Part shown: positions 53,094-62,965 of the stretch, piece after piece | Position numbering within the stretch: the first letter of the stretch is position 1 | How the letters are laid out: each line of letters starts with the position of its first letter | Source: Cololabis saira | Lineage: Eukaryota > Chordata > Actinopteri > Beloniformes > Belonidae | Direction: 5' to 3' | NCBI RefSeq assembly: GCF_033807715.1 | Contig: NC_084591.1 | Location: 24,549,090 to 24,613,089 of the forward strand | DNA length: 64,000 bases | Program-made: the position numbers and the translations under genes | The notes under the pieces: model-generated | What the model was told of the DNA's origin: nothing | Database searches by the model: none | What the model saw: only the letters and a program-made list of their open reading frames with translations

Positions 53094-54883
53094 AGTGACT
53101 GCTGCGTTTAGTCAACACTGTTATTGGACTCTGCTGTTGTCCTAATATGCATGCACAACGCATGAATGGATTTCATAGTATGTCAGACTCTACCGCCTTG
53201 TTTGTTAGCACCGGGCTTTATCAGTTGATCTGTTATGCGACGCACCAACACAATAAGTAAAACTTTGTTTTACCTGGTGGCCTCAAATTGGACCAATTAG
53301 GTGAACAGTAAACTCAACAGACTTCAAGCTATGTATGGTGTGATTATCAGAGGTCTGATTAAAATCGTCAGGTTGACTCAGAGATTGAGAAAGGTTGTTT
53401 GTGACAGTGGCACTGTGTGTAGGCTAGTGAAGGTGTGTATGGTATCGTAAGTCTGTCCATTTAAAGGTTGAGAATTTGACCTCCAGGTTGCTAAATTTCA
53501 CGATCAAATAAATAAAATTAGATTCAGTCAGTAACAGCTCCACCTCTTTAAAACCAAACAGAACTTCCTTGACACCGAAATGCAGCAAATCATTTTATTT
53601 CTCTCCCAGGTAAGAGCAAATGAGATGAGCTTTGTTACAGGTCTATAAAGATCTATAAAGCTCTGAATGCTCTAGTACCAAAACACATCAGGAACCTTCT
53701 GACCCAGTATTAACCTTCCAGACCCCTCAGGTCATCTGGATCCAGTTTATCAGTTCCCAGAGTCAGAATAAGACATGGAGAAGCTACATGCATCTTCTAT
53801 GCTCCAGATGTCTGGAACAAACTCCTAGAAAACCTCAGATCAGTTGAAACACGCAGTTTATATAAATCCAGGTTGAAGACTCACCTATTCTCAGCTGCAT
53901 TCGAATGAAGCTCCAAATCTGCAAATCATACTTTTAAGCTCGAGTTTCAAAACGTAATCATATTTTAACTATTGATTTTATTTGATTTTGCCTATTCTTT
54001 CTTTCTTTTTTGTTTTAAATGTAAAATTTAGTTTTTTTCTACTGTGATGTTTTCATGTCTCTGTAAAGCACTTTGAATCACCTTGTTGTTAAATTGTGCG
54101 ATACAAATAAACTAGCTTCCCTTATATATTTTCTTTAACGGCATCAGAACTTTGAATTAAGTAACAAAATCCTCAATAATTTTATTTTAAGTTTTAAAAA
54201 TTCTTGACTTCTGTTTGACCAGCTTTGTTGAGACAGAAATGTGATGACATTTTTTGGTTCATATCTTTTTGGTTTAAGAAATGTAAAAATAAAACCTCAA
54301 AACAACCACATATCTCAGAGTTTAGGAACACATCTATCAAACAAATCCCAAACTACTTTTGCAAACTGACAAACACATTTGTCTGTTAGTTGTTATGACA
54401 GTGTGGAAGAAGGAAAGTATCAGATGTATTGAAATTATATGAAAAAAAATATTTGAAACATATAAAAAATAAATAAATAACCAACCAGGTCTTTTGGATG
54501 CGTTCCTTCCTTTAACAGTCCACTTTTCACCTTTTTTGATGTTGCTTTGAATCAAAATGTAACTGCACTTTTATTAGCTTTAGTCATGAGGGCAGTGGAC
54601 AGAACTATACATCAAAAATTACCATTTTCTTTTTTCTCTTTCATTTATGCACTACTGATTATTATCTGTATCTAACATCGGTATTTAACATAAAGGGTTT
54701 GGTTGGGGTAGCTGTACAGGTGGGAAGTGGGAAGAAGAGCTTCCATCAGGCCTTCTAAAAGCTGGCAAAATCCTTTAAACTTTTTTTCAATCTCAGACAT
54801 GAAAAGTTCAAGCCTTGTTACCATTGAATCACAGTAATGGGTCTTACACAACAATGTCACAGAAAACTCTGGGGTAAAATAAA
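53094..54883. repeat. duplicated segment, longer copy (A'-1.3 kb-B')
   Basis: Same A and B sequences as 52622-53087 but separated by 1,322 bp that contain an L2-type LINE fragment (53641-54115). Probably the parental arrangement, since the shorter copy is explained by one deletion. Confidence 0.85.
53641..54115 (+). mobile_element. L2-type LINE, 3' end of ORF2 plus tail
   Basis: Encodes YKALNALVPKHIRNLLTQY, a stop, then SRPLRSSGSSLSVPRVRIRH and WNKLLENLRSVETRSLYKSR with LKTHLFSAAFE. This is the conserved C-terminal block of L2-clade ORF2 ('YKaL.glaP.Yl..ll ... LRS......vPr.r ... WN.LP..lR.....FK..LKt.LF'). The 3' tail has TGTAAAGCACTTTGAATCAC and ATACAAATAAACTAG. 5'-truncated, with at least one stop. 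Confidence 0.85.
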
Positions 54884-55590
54884 ATTCAGGGTGTAAATCC
54901 AGTTTTAAAAGCAGCTCCCTCTTTAATGCCAAGTGATTATTTGAGAATGGTGTTCCCCAGAGTGTTTTTTACGAGGCTGAGGATAGTCTGCTTGGTTAGA
55001 CACGGCAGCTATCAGCTCAAACACACCTGTGTTGCCACCTCTGAGATTACTTCTCTGATTCACATCTCTCCCATCATGGAGACTTGACATTTTGTTACAA
55101 GACAGAAAATAGTCTTCAAAACACCTCAAAGCCAAACTTTAGTGCCTGACAGAGGAGGGGAAAAAAATCCAATTTTGGTGGCTGACAAAAAGAGTGAAGC
55201 CAATGTAAATACTCTCTGACATTGGCAGACGTTGGCGTTATCCAACACGATTTTCTGCAACTGATCATTGATGGACAATGTCTAGAATTTCTTATGTGTA
55301 TATTTACTTGTAATATAAATAAGGTTTAGTCTTTCATAGTCCAACTGGCATAATTTTTTACAAATTGAATTACAGTGAATTCATGTAAAATCCCCTTTTT
55401 TTTTTTTGTGCTCAAAGTAAATTGGCCAAAAATAGCTTTGTTACTTTTGGCAAAATGCTCCTAATTGAAATTTCAAAGGAAAAGTCTAAATGCAGTGCAT
55501 TTATATAAAGTGTAAAGTTCAAAAACAGGTTGTGTATTCAACTTGCATCATACCCTGTACTCCTGAGTTTTTAGTATTTTTTGTTTTTTT
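54884..55590. other. non-coding stretch
   Basis: Nothing recognised; T-run at 55396-55407. Confidence 0.5.
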
Positions 55591-55614
55591 GTCTTATTTT
55601 TTCTCACCCACTCA

Positions 55615-57498
55615 TCACTCACTCATCTTCTTCCGCTTTATCCGTTCCCGGGTCGCGGGGGCAGCAGCCTCAGCAGGGATGCCCAGACTTCCTTCACCCC
55701 AGACACTTCCTCCAGCTCTTCCGGGGGGAGTCCGAGGCGTTCCCAGGCCAGCCGAGAGACATAGTCTCTCCAGCGTGTCCTGGGTCTTCCCCCGGGGTCT
55801 CCTCCCAGTGGGACATGCCCGGAACACCTCCCTAGGGAGGCGTCCGGGAGGCATCCGGTACAGATGCCCAAGCCACCTCAGCTGACTCCTCTCAATGTGA
55901 AGGAGCAGCGGCTCGACTCCGAGCTCCTCCCGGGTGACCGAACTCCTCACCCTATCTCTAAGGGAGCGTCCAGCCACCCTTCGGAGGAAACTCATCTCGG
56001 CCGCTTGTATCCGCGATCTTGTCCTTTCGGTCACTACCCAAAGTTCATGACCATAGGTGAGGGTAGGTGCGTAGATTGACCGGTAAATCGAGAGCTTCGC
56101 CTTTCGACTCAGCTCCCTCTTCACCACGACGGTCCGGTACATCGACCGCATAACTGCGGACGCTGCACCGATCCGTCTGTCAATCTCACGCTCCATCGTC
56201 CCCTCACTCGTGAACAAGATCCCGAGATACTTGAACGCCTCCACCTGAGGCAGGACTTCTCCACCCACCTGGAGAAGGCATGCCACCCTTTTCCGATGGA
56301 GAACCATGGCCTCGGATTTGGAGGTGCTGATTCTCATCCCCGCCACGTCGCACTCGGCCTCAAACCGCCCCAGCACATACTGAAGGTCCCGGTCCGATGA
56401 AGCCAACAGGACAACATCATCTGCAAAAAGCAGAGACGAAATCCTGTGGTTCCCAAACCGGATCCCCTCCGGCCCCTGGCTGCGCCTAGAAATCCTGTCC
56501 ATAAAAATTATGAACAGGACCGGTGACAAAGGGCAGCCCTGCTGGAGTCCAACATGCACCGGGAACAAGTCTGACTTACTGTCGGCAATGCAAACCAAAC
56601 TCCTGCTCCGATCATACAGAGACCGGACAGCCCTTAATAGAGGGCCCCGGACTCCATACTCACTCAGCACCCCCCACAGAATGGCACGAGGGACACGGTC
56701 AAATGCCTTCTCCAGATCCACAAAACACATGTAGACTGGTTGGGCAAATTCCCATGAACCCTCGAGCACCCTGCGGAGGGTATAAAGCTGGTCCAGTGTT
56801 CCACAACCGGGACGAAAACCGCATTGTTCCTCCTGAATCCGAGGTTCAACTATCGGCCGTAATCTCCTCTCCAGTACCCTGGCGTAGACTTTCCCGGGGA
56901 GGCTGAGAAGTGTGATCCCCCTATAGTTGGAACACACTCTCCGGTCCCCCTTTTTAAACAGAGGGACCACCACCCCGGTTTGCCACTCCAGCGGTACTGT
57001 CCCCTTCCGCCATGCGATGTCGCAGAGGCGTGTCAACCAAGACAGCCCTACGACATCCAGAGACTTGAGGTACTCAGGGTGAATCTCATCCACCCCCGGT
57101 GCCCTGCCACTGAGGAGCTTACGAACTACCACAGTGACCTCGGCTTGGGTGATGGATGAGCACGCCCCAGAGTCCCCACTCTCTGCTTCCTCAGTGGAAG
57201 GCATGTCAGTCGGGTTGAGGAGATCCTCGAAGTATTCCTTCCACCGCCCGACAATATCCCCAGTTGAGGTCAACAGCTCCCCACCCACACCGTAAACGGT
57301 GCCGGCAGAGTACTGCTTCCCCCTTCTGAGGCGCCGAACGGTCCGCCAGAATTTCCTCGAGGCCGACCGAAAGTCTTCCTCCATGGCCTCCCCGAACTCC
57401 TCCCAGACCCGAGTTTTTGCCTCCAGGACTGCCCGAGCCGCGGCTCGCTTGGCCTGCCGGTACCTATCTACTGTGTCAGGAGTCCCACCGGCCAACAT
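55615..57498 (-). CDS. LINE reverse transcriptase (627-codon open frame)
   Basis: Copies LINE RNA into DNA at the target site. The RT domain spans about residues 120-420. Visible motifs: [13 protein letters not shown] (motif 1 region), [20 protein letters not shown] (191-210), [17 protein letters not shown], motif [14 protein letters not shown] (about 258-270), motif [17 protein letters not shown] (about 317-332), and motif [12 protein letters not shown] with the catalytic FADD at about 358-361. Downstream are FKYLGILF and the [17 protein letters not shown] region. Near 55790 a one-base shift moves the conserved C-terminus ([18 protein letters not shown]) into another frame (55638-55871), so the last ~60 residues of this frame are aberrant. 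The N-terminal linker to the endonuclease is missing. RT catalytic residues appear intact. Confidence 0.9.
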   Translation of the reverse strand: MLAGGTPDTVDRYRQAKRAAARAVLEAKTRVWEEFGEAMEEDFRSASRKFWRTVRRLRRGKQYSAGTVYGVGGELLTSTGDIVGRWKEYFEDLLNPTDMPSTEEAESGDSGACSSITQAEVTVVVRKLLSGRAPGVDEIHPEYLKSLDVVGLSWLTRLCDIAWRKGTVPLEWQTGVVVPLFKKGDRRVCSNYRGITLLSLPGKVYARVLERRLRPIVEPRIQEEQCGFRPGCGTLDQLYTLRRVLEGSWEFAQPVYMCFVDLEKAFDRVPRAILWGVLSEYGVRGPLLRAVRSLYDRSRSLVCIADSKSDLFPVHVGLQQGCPLSPVLFIIFMDRISRRSQGPEGIRFGNHRISSLLFADDVVLLASSDRDLQYVLGRFEAECDVAGMRISTSKSEAMVLHRKRVACLLQVGGEVLPQVEAFKYLGILFTSEGTMEREIDRRIGAASAVMRSMYRTVVVKRELSRKAKLSIYRSIYAPTLTYGHELWVVTERTRSRIQAAEMSFLRRVAGRSLRDRVRSSVTREELGVEPLLLHIERSQLRWLGHLYRMPPGRLPREVFRACPTGRRPRGKTQDTLERLCLSAGLGTPRTPPGRAGGSVWGEGSLGIPAEAAAPATRERIKRKKMSE

Positions 57499-58237
57499 AG
57501 CCCGGTAGGACTCCTTCTTCAGTCTGACGGCATCCTGTACTTCCGGTTGACAGCTCAGCCCCTCTCTTCACCCGAGTGTCCAAGACATGCGGCCGGAGGT
57601 CAGATGAAACGACAACAAAGTTGATCATTGACCTCCGGCCTAGGGTGTCCTGGTGCCATGTGCACTGTTGGACACCCTTATGCATGAACATGGTGTTCGT
57701 TATGGAAAAGCTGCGACTAGCACAGAAGTCCAACAACAAAACACCCCTCGGGTTCAGATCGGGGAGGCCGTTCCTCCCAATCACGCCTCTCCAGGTATCA
57801 CTGTCATTGCCCACGTGAGCGTTGCAGTCCCCCAGTAGAACAATGGAGTCCCCAGTTGGAGCACTATCAAGTAATCCTCCCAGGGACCCCAAGAAGGCCG
57901 GGTACTCCGCACTGCTGTTCGGCCCGTAGGCACAAACAACAGTGAGAGACCTTTTCCAGACTCGAAGGCGCAGGGAAGCGACCCTCTCGTTCACCGGGGT
58001 GAACTCCAACACATGGCGGCTGAGCTGGGGGGCTATAACCAAGCCCACACCAGCCCGCCGCTTCTCACCCTGGGCAACTCCAGAGTAGTGGAGGGTCCAG
58101 CCCCTTTCAAGGAGCTGGGTTCCAGAGCCCAAGCTATGTGTGGAGGTGAGCCCGACTATCTCTAGCCGGTATCTCTCAACCTCACGCACAAGCTCCGGCT
58201 CCTTCCCCCCCAGCGAGGTGACATTCCATGTCCCCAC
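57476..58237 (-). CDS. LINE apurinic/apyrimidinic-type endonuclease domain
   Basis: Nicks target DNA to prime reverse transcription. It starts [20 protein letters not shown], then [52 protein letters not shown] (the GDxN motif), [20 protein letters not shown] and RGAELST. Where APE endonucleases have a catalytic Asp (…I-D-[FY]…) this copy reads SMINF, an Asp-to-Asn change, and GDFN reads GDCN. After GAELST the frame jumps to sequence that in the RT frame reads [16 protein letters not shown]. The EN-RT linker (which I estimate at over 100 codons in this family) is therefore deleted and the two ORFs overlap out of frame. The endonuclease is probably inactive. Confidence 0.85.
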   Translation of the reverse strand: MGTWNVTSLGGKEPELVREVERYRLEIVGLTSTHSLGSGTQLLERGWTLHYSGVAQGEKRRAGVGLVIAPQLSRHVLEFTPVNERVASLRLRVWKRSLTVVCAYGPNSSAEYPAFLGSLGGLLDSAPTGDSIVLLGDCNAHVGNDSDTWRGVIGRNGLPDLNPRGVLLLDFCASRSFSITNTMFMHKGVQQCTWHQDTLGRRSMINFVVVSSDLRPHVLDTRVKRGAELSTGSTGCRQTEEGVLPGYVGRWDS

Positions 58238-58677
58238 TGTGAGGGTTTTGGTTCAGGGATTGGGTCGTCGAGGCACCCCGTCACGACTGCTACCGAGCCC
58301 ACAATGCACCAGCCTCTCATGGTCCTTCCTGCGGGTGGTGGGCCTACAGGAAGGCGGGCCCACGTCGCCGTTTCGGGCTGAGCCCGGCCGGGTCCCACGG
58401 GCAAAGACCCGGCCACCAGGCGCTCGCCAACGAGCCCCAACCCCAGGCCTGGCTACAGGGCGTGGCCCCGGTGACGCCGATCCGGGCGACGTAACAGTCC
58501 TTGATTTTACTTTATCCATGGTTGGCTTTGAACCGCTCTTAGTCTGGCCCGTCACCCAGGACCTGTTTGCCATGGGAATCCCTACCAGGGGCATAAGTGC
58601 CCCCGACAACATAGCTCGTAGGATCACTCGGGCACACAAACCCCTCCACCACAGTAAGGTGGCGGTTCAAGGAGGGG
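58238..58677 (-). other. LINE 5' leader / possible short ORF1
   Basis: GC-rich 5' region. One open frame (58253-58639) of 128 codons is Pro/Arg/Gly-rich with no recognisable domain. It ends just upstream of the EN start, which could be a short ORF1 or simply an open leader. It begins with the conserved CCACCTTACTGTGGTGG stem-loop. Confidence 0.5.
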
Positions 58678-58690
58678 GTCTTATTTTTTC

Positions 58691-59128
58691 AACAAAGTTA
58701 ATTTTTCAAAAAAAAGTAAGTGGAAGAACAGTAAATTCCATTTGAAAACAGCACTCAAAGAAACATCCTCAACCTTCAAAGTTGGCCACCCATCATTTGG
58801 TGAACAGTTTTGGGTGAAGCTGAAGAGTGTCGAAAATGTACAAAGGATGAAGAAGAAGAAGAGGATGATTTGAGCTGCACTTTGCTGTGATTGATGTGCA
58901 CATGCGCACATCACAGCAGAGGAAAACCTTCTGCTGGAGATGCTGTTTTACAGCATAAAAAATGCAAGAGAGTTGGTGCAGTGGAGCATCTGTCCGGAAC
59001 ACACAGGAGGCTGGACATGATGTAAACAGTACACTGTGGAAATAGCTGTTTTGTTTACACCTCATTGAGTCAGACTGCATGATAACTGTTGTGTTAATTT
59101 CAGCACCATTTGTATGTGAACTTGACAC
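58691..59128. other. non-coding stretch
   Basis: Nothing recognised. Confidence 0.5.
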
Positions 59129-59554
59129 ATAGGCTGCGTCCCAATTGAACCCCTCGCCCTCGTTTTCTTCACTAACCCTAACTTTTGCGCGTTCCCGTGA
59201 AGGTAGTGGTGTCCCAATTCCTCTTTTCACCAAGGGGGAGGGGGCATAACGAGGGCTAGGGGCTGAGAATAACCCCTACGGATCGAGGGATTTCAGATGC
59301 TGACTTCGCGAGCGAGGGGGTATGAAAATTTCCCAGAATGCTTTTGCCGTAGGCTCTGCGTCGATTTGACTCGCCGACCGAAGGCAAACAGGCAGACTCG
59401 TCTCAGAGAAATAGAGAAAAATAATCCTGTGACTCGTCAGATTTGTTTTGGATGTTTCTGATATAATAGTCTTCAGAAACCACAAAGTAATCCAGCTGTT
59501 ATCTGGGTAATTTACACACTTTCAGATAAAGTTGCCGAAGATCACGCCAGAACA

Positions 59555-59770
59555 AAGGGATTTATGGTTCCGCGTTACACCAACACAGAGCCTACGGCGT
59601 ATGTTACGTAACCTACGCCGTAAGGTCTGCATCGATGTACGCGGCGACGCGCGCCGTACCCTACGCCGTACCCTACGCCGTACCCTACGCCGTACCCTAC
59701 GCCGTACCCTACGCCGTACCCTACGCCGTAGGCTCTGCGTCGATTTAACGCGGACCCAAACTCCGGAGCC
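59555..59770. mobile_element. ACGCCGTA-family MITE with internal array
   Basis: Left GGGATTTATGGTTCCGCGTT ACACCAACACAGAGCCTACG matches the MITE at 47951. The right part CTCTGCGTCGATTTAACGCG GACC is a diverged opposite end. The middle is expanded by a 12-bp tandem repeat. Boundaries are approximate. Confidence 0.65.
59657..59728. repeat. 12-bp tandem repeat TACCCTACGCCG x6
   Basis: Six perfect head-to-tail units, starting after CGCGCGCCG and followed by TAGGCTCTGCG. The unit is half of the family's CCTACGCCGTAGG palindrome. The Arg-Thr-Leu repeat frame across it is an artefact. Confidence 0.95.
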
Positions 59771-60340
59771 GGCAGACAGAAATCTTGAAATTTCGGAGCA
59801 AATTTCTTAACAGGCGTAGCTACAACTGTTAGATTTCATCTATTAAACCAACATCTTCCTAAATTATTTATTTCAGCCAGCATATTCTCAACAGAGCTGC
59901 GTCCCGGGAGAGAGTTTCTCTCCCGGGGCGACGGAGCAGCTTGACCCGGCGGACACGTCTGATCTCGGGCTGTGAGCTGAGGCTGCTCCCCGGGGGCGGC
60001 GGCTATTCTCATCTCCGAAAACATCGGGTCAAATTTCTTAACAGGCGTTATTTGGATAAACTGAGCCCCGGTTGCGGATGTTAAGGTTACCTTTATGCCT
60101 GAAAAAATAACAAAACTTAATAAAGTGCCATATTAACAGCGCTACAGCTGAAATTAAAACAGCTTTTGGCTCTCTGCTTCCTGATCAGGTTAGGGATGAA
60201 AACGAGGGGGAGTAGGAGAAATGGGACAGGCACCTGGGCCAAGTGCCCTAGATCTCAAGTGCCCTAAAATCTCCCCCTTCTTTTTTAAGGGTTAGGGAAG
60301 AAAAGAAGGGCGAGTGAAGTTGAATTGGGATTGGGCCATA

Positions 60341-60855
60341 GGAACAAACCTGTGGAATGCAAAAGGCCAGCAGAAACGAGTTTGAAGCAATCAGCTTATA
60401 TTTTGAAATCTTTCTATAATCTATCTTGCTCTATACATCTATCTATACATCAGTATCAGACCTAATAATCACAATTTGAGTTTTTCTAATTATGTTTAGG
60501 ATTTTGTCCTTTTTGCTTGCTGGAGCTCAACTCGTTTACAGGCAAATGACAAGGCACAACAACAAAGGGGCTAAATCTGATTTTCAAAGCTGACGGCATT
60601 GCAGAAAAATTAATAGCCACCTACAAAGATGGTGTTTTTAACTGACCATGAATGTTTATTTACACCTTGGTACAGCAAGCTTTTTCCACTTATTTTGTAA
60701 CCAGGTTTGATTCAACTCATGCCACATGATATCCCCCATAGCTCCAAAATATGACCTTCATATCCACTCTGAGAAACCTGAGGGTGACGTTTCAGCAGGA
60801 TCTGTCCAGTTTTTTTCATTCAGTTTATGATAACAACCTTGACAAGTTTGAAGTA
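60341..60855. other. non-coding stretch
   Basis: Nothing recognised. Confidence 0.5.
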
Positions 60856-61368
60856 CATTAAAGCAGTTATTCTCAACCGGGGGTCTGCAGACCCCTAGTG
60901 GTCAGTGGCGTAATTGCAAGGGGTCAGTGGGTCCGTAATAATAAAATATATATTTATCCTCCTGACATTTATAGAAATAGATTATTTTATTCAAATTTGA
61001 CCGAGACCTTTATCTACCTAAACTACAGAGGGTAACATGACCTTCTTTTTCTCTTTCACAATCATCATTCATTGTATTTTTAAAAGAAATCTTGCACCCG
61101 TTTCATTGTTGAAGTTACTGCATGACACTGTTAATACAAACTTAACACGATCTGCATCCTTTTCAAATTATGAGCCCCCTAGCGTTTCAGTGGGCATACG
61201 CCATTCAGTTCTCAAAAAAAATTATTTTATTGTGAAATATATGCAGGAAGCTTTTGTGGGAACGTTCATTAACTTCAGGTTAGCACTTGAAATTGCAATC
61301 CTCAGACTTGACCAAAAAATTGCAGGGGGTCCAAGACCCCAAAAGGGTTGAGAACCACTGCATTAGAG
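60856..61368. mobile_element. non-autonomous hAT (Charlie-like) element, 497 bp
   Basis: The body is 60864-61360. TIRs: left CAGTTATTCTCAACCGGGGG; right, reverse complemented, CAGTGGTTCTCAACCCTTTT. 8-bp TSD CATTAAAG/CATTAGAG (60856-60863, 61361-61368). The CAGTGGTTCTCAACC terminus is the Charlie/MER5-type hAT signature. No transposase. Confidence 0.88.
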
Positions 61369-62692
61369 AACATTACAGAAAGGTGAACAGCAGTGCTAAC
61401 AATCACAGCAAGGTGCTGCTCCAAGTGTGTCATCTCTTGAGAGATCTGAAAAATGTTAATGACTCGTCCTGCACTCAGGGTGTGTAATGGTTGTTGCAGC
61501 CACTGACTGTTGTTGAATTCTCAGTTAGTCCAACTTACTGACGGTGTCTTTACTTTTGTCTTTAAAATGAAATGAAAACTTTGAAGAAATGTTCTAGTAC
61601 AAGGAAATTGAGGGAAACTCAAGCCGGAAGTAACCGTTGTCCTGTGTGTCCAAGTTTCAACATTTTTTCGGGAGATTTTGCCCCTGAAATGAACTTGAAT
61701 GTCAAACAAACTTGATCCCCAATCCTTGCCTCTCATTTTGAATAATCAATTTTGTTACCATAATCCATGTTGTGCTCTGTTCTTTCAACCCTGAGCCGGA
61801 AAGAAGTGGGAGTGTTGTGGTGCGGATGCTGAGTGGGGTAAGTTGTATTGTGTCATTGTTGCCTGACTTCAAAGCTGTTAGCTCACCATGCTCTCTTTTA
61901 AAATCCCCCAAAACCTGACAACATTAAAATACCATCAAACGCTCTCTGGCTGCCTTTGAAATGCCACTGACACTGTTTGGTGCTACAATTTGCAGGCTGT
62001 AAAGAGTGTGCCCATGTTATTGAAATCAATCTGAGGCTTGTAATGGGAATGGAAATGAACACATCTTTGACTCTTTGACTTAGAACTGAGACTTGAATAT
62101 GGAGATGAGTTGTTTCTCTGGAGAGTACATTGTTGATTCTGTAGCTCTTTGCCATTGTCCACTGAAGACTTGCCATTTCTGTCATTTTCTCTTTCACGTT
62201 TCTTTCCTTTCTTCTTGCTCTTCTGTTCAGTCTTGTGGTCTATTCTTCCACTCGTCCAGATGGCAGAAAATCATTCTGTCCAGTGGGGAGACTTGAAAAT
62301 GTCTGCAGTAAGAAAGATAAAAACAAACTAAACAGTCACAAAGGTTAATTGTCTCATACGAGAGTTTTGATAGATTTTAGTCTATTGATTGTTTAGTGAG
62401 ACAGTACTAACCATGGACTTTTCTCACCACGTTGTAAGTCAGATGCGCTTCAGTTTTCTGCAAGGCAACATGTTTTAGCAAAAGGTTAACATTAAAATAA
62501 GAAGGCAGCGGTGTGTACTTGAAAATTATTTTAATTCCCAGCTTTGTTGTGCTTTATTTCATCATACAATATGAAGAGTTGCAGCACTTCTGGTTGGAGG
62601 ACAAGTGTTGAATATAGGAGTAGCTTTAGATTTTAGGCTTTTATAAATGTAAATGTTGAGATTTGTGCTTTTTATTGCATACAATGTACGAT
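61369..62692. other. non-coding stretch
   Basis: No recognised exon or repeat; small frames lack domains. Confidence 0.5.
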
Positions 62693-62965
62693 TGCACAGC
62701 CGTGGATCAGCCGATAGAGCGATCATCCTTCAGCCAGAAGCTCAAAGGGGAAAATCCCAGCCTTGTCTCATGTCAGTGTCTTTACAGTAGATATTGAACC
62801 CCAGCATGGCATCCCAATATGCTCATTGGTTTGTGATTCGGTGGATAGAGTACCTATTTAACAAATAATGCACAAGTTTCTGTTTGGATCTTGGATCCGA
62901 AACGCATTGTAAAGCACTTAGACGAGGTTTAAAAAAAAAAAAGTCCTGTATAAACACAAATAATT
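62693..62965 (+). mobile_element. degenerate tRNA-derived SINE with LINE-type tail
   Basis: The head CGTGGATCAGCCGATAGAGC resembles an A-box region. The body TTTACAGTAGATATTGAACC CCAGCATGGCATCCCAATAT GCTCATTGGTTTGTGA and the tail CATTGTAAAGCACTTAGACG ... TGTATAAACACAAATAATTT resemble fish SINEs mobilised by L2-type LINEs. Heavily mutated. Confidence 0.55.

Larger units (their letters stand above)
55591..58690 (-). mobile_element. near full-length non-LTR retrotransposon (APE-type LINE)
   Basis: The minus-strand element of about 3.07 kb (55604-58677) is bracketed by a perfect 13-bp TSD GTCTTATTTTTTC (55591-55603 and 58678-58690), as produced by target-primed reverse transcription. Order 5' to 3': leader starting CCCCCTCCTTGAACCGCCAC with a GCCACCTTACTGTGGTGG stem, endonuclease ORF, reverse transcriptase ORF, and a short 3' tail of GAGT units after GCGGAAGAAGATGAG. 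It is probably full length at the 5' end but internally deleted between EN and RT. The clade was not fixed: this family is abundant in fish, and I could not decide between RTE-like and I/Nimb-like. Confidence 0.9.
59129..60340. mobile_element. non-autonomous DNA transposon with long TIRs and 3-bp TSD
   Basis: The body is 59132-60337, with ATA at 59129-59131 and 60338-60340. TIRs of about 50 bp: left GGCTGCGTCCCAATTGAACC ... TTTTCTTCACTAACCCT; right, reverse complemented, GGCCCAATCCCAATTCAACT ... TTTTCTTCCCTAACCCT. Internal direct repeats AAATTTCTTAACAGGCGT at about 59800 and 60031. It contains an ACGCCGTA-family MITE. The 3-bp TSD suggests a Harbinger relative. No ORF of note. Confidence 0.78.

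Noticed and set aside
58140..58745. 201-codon plus-strand frame opposite the LINE
   Set aside because: Antisense shadow of the GC-rich LINE leader and endonuclease.
59532..59810. Arg-Thr-Leu repeat protein
   Set aside because: Frame over the 12-bp tandem repeat.
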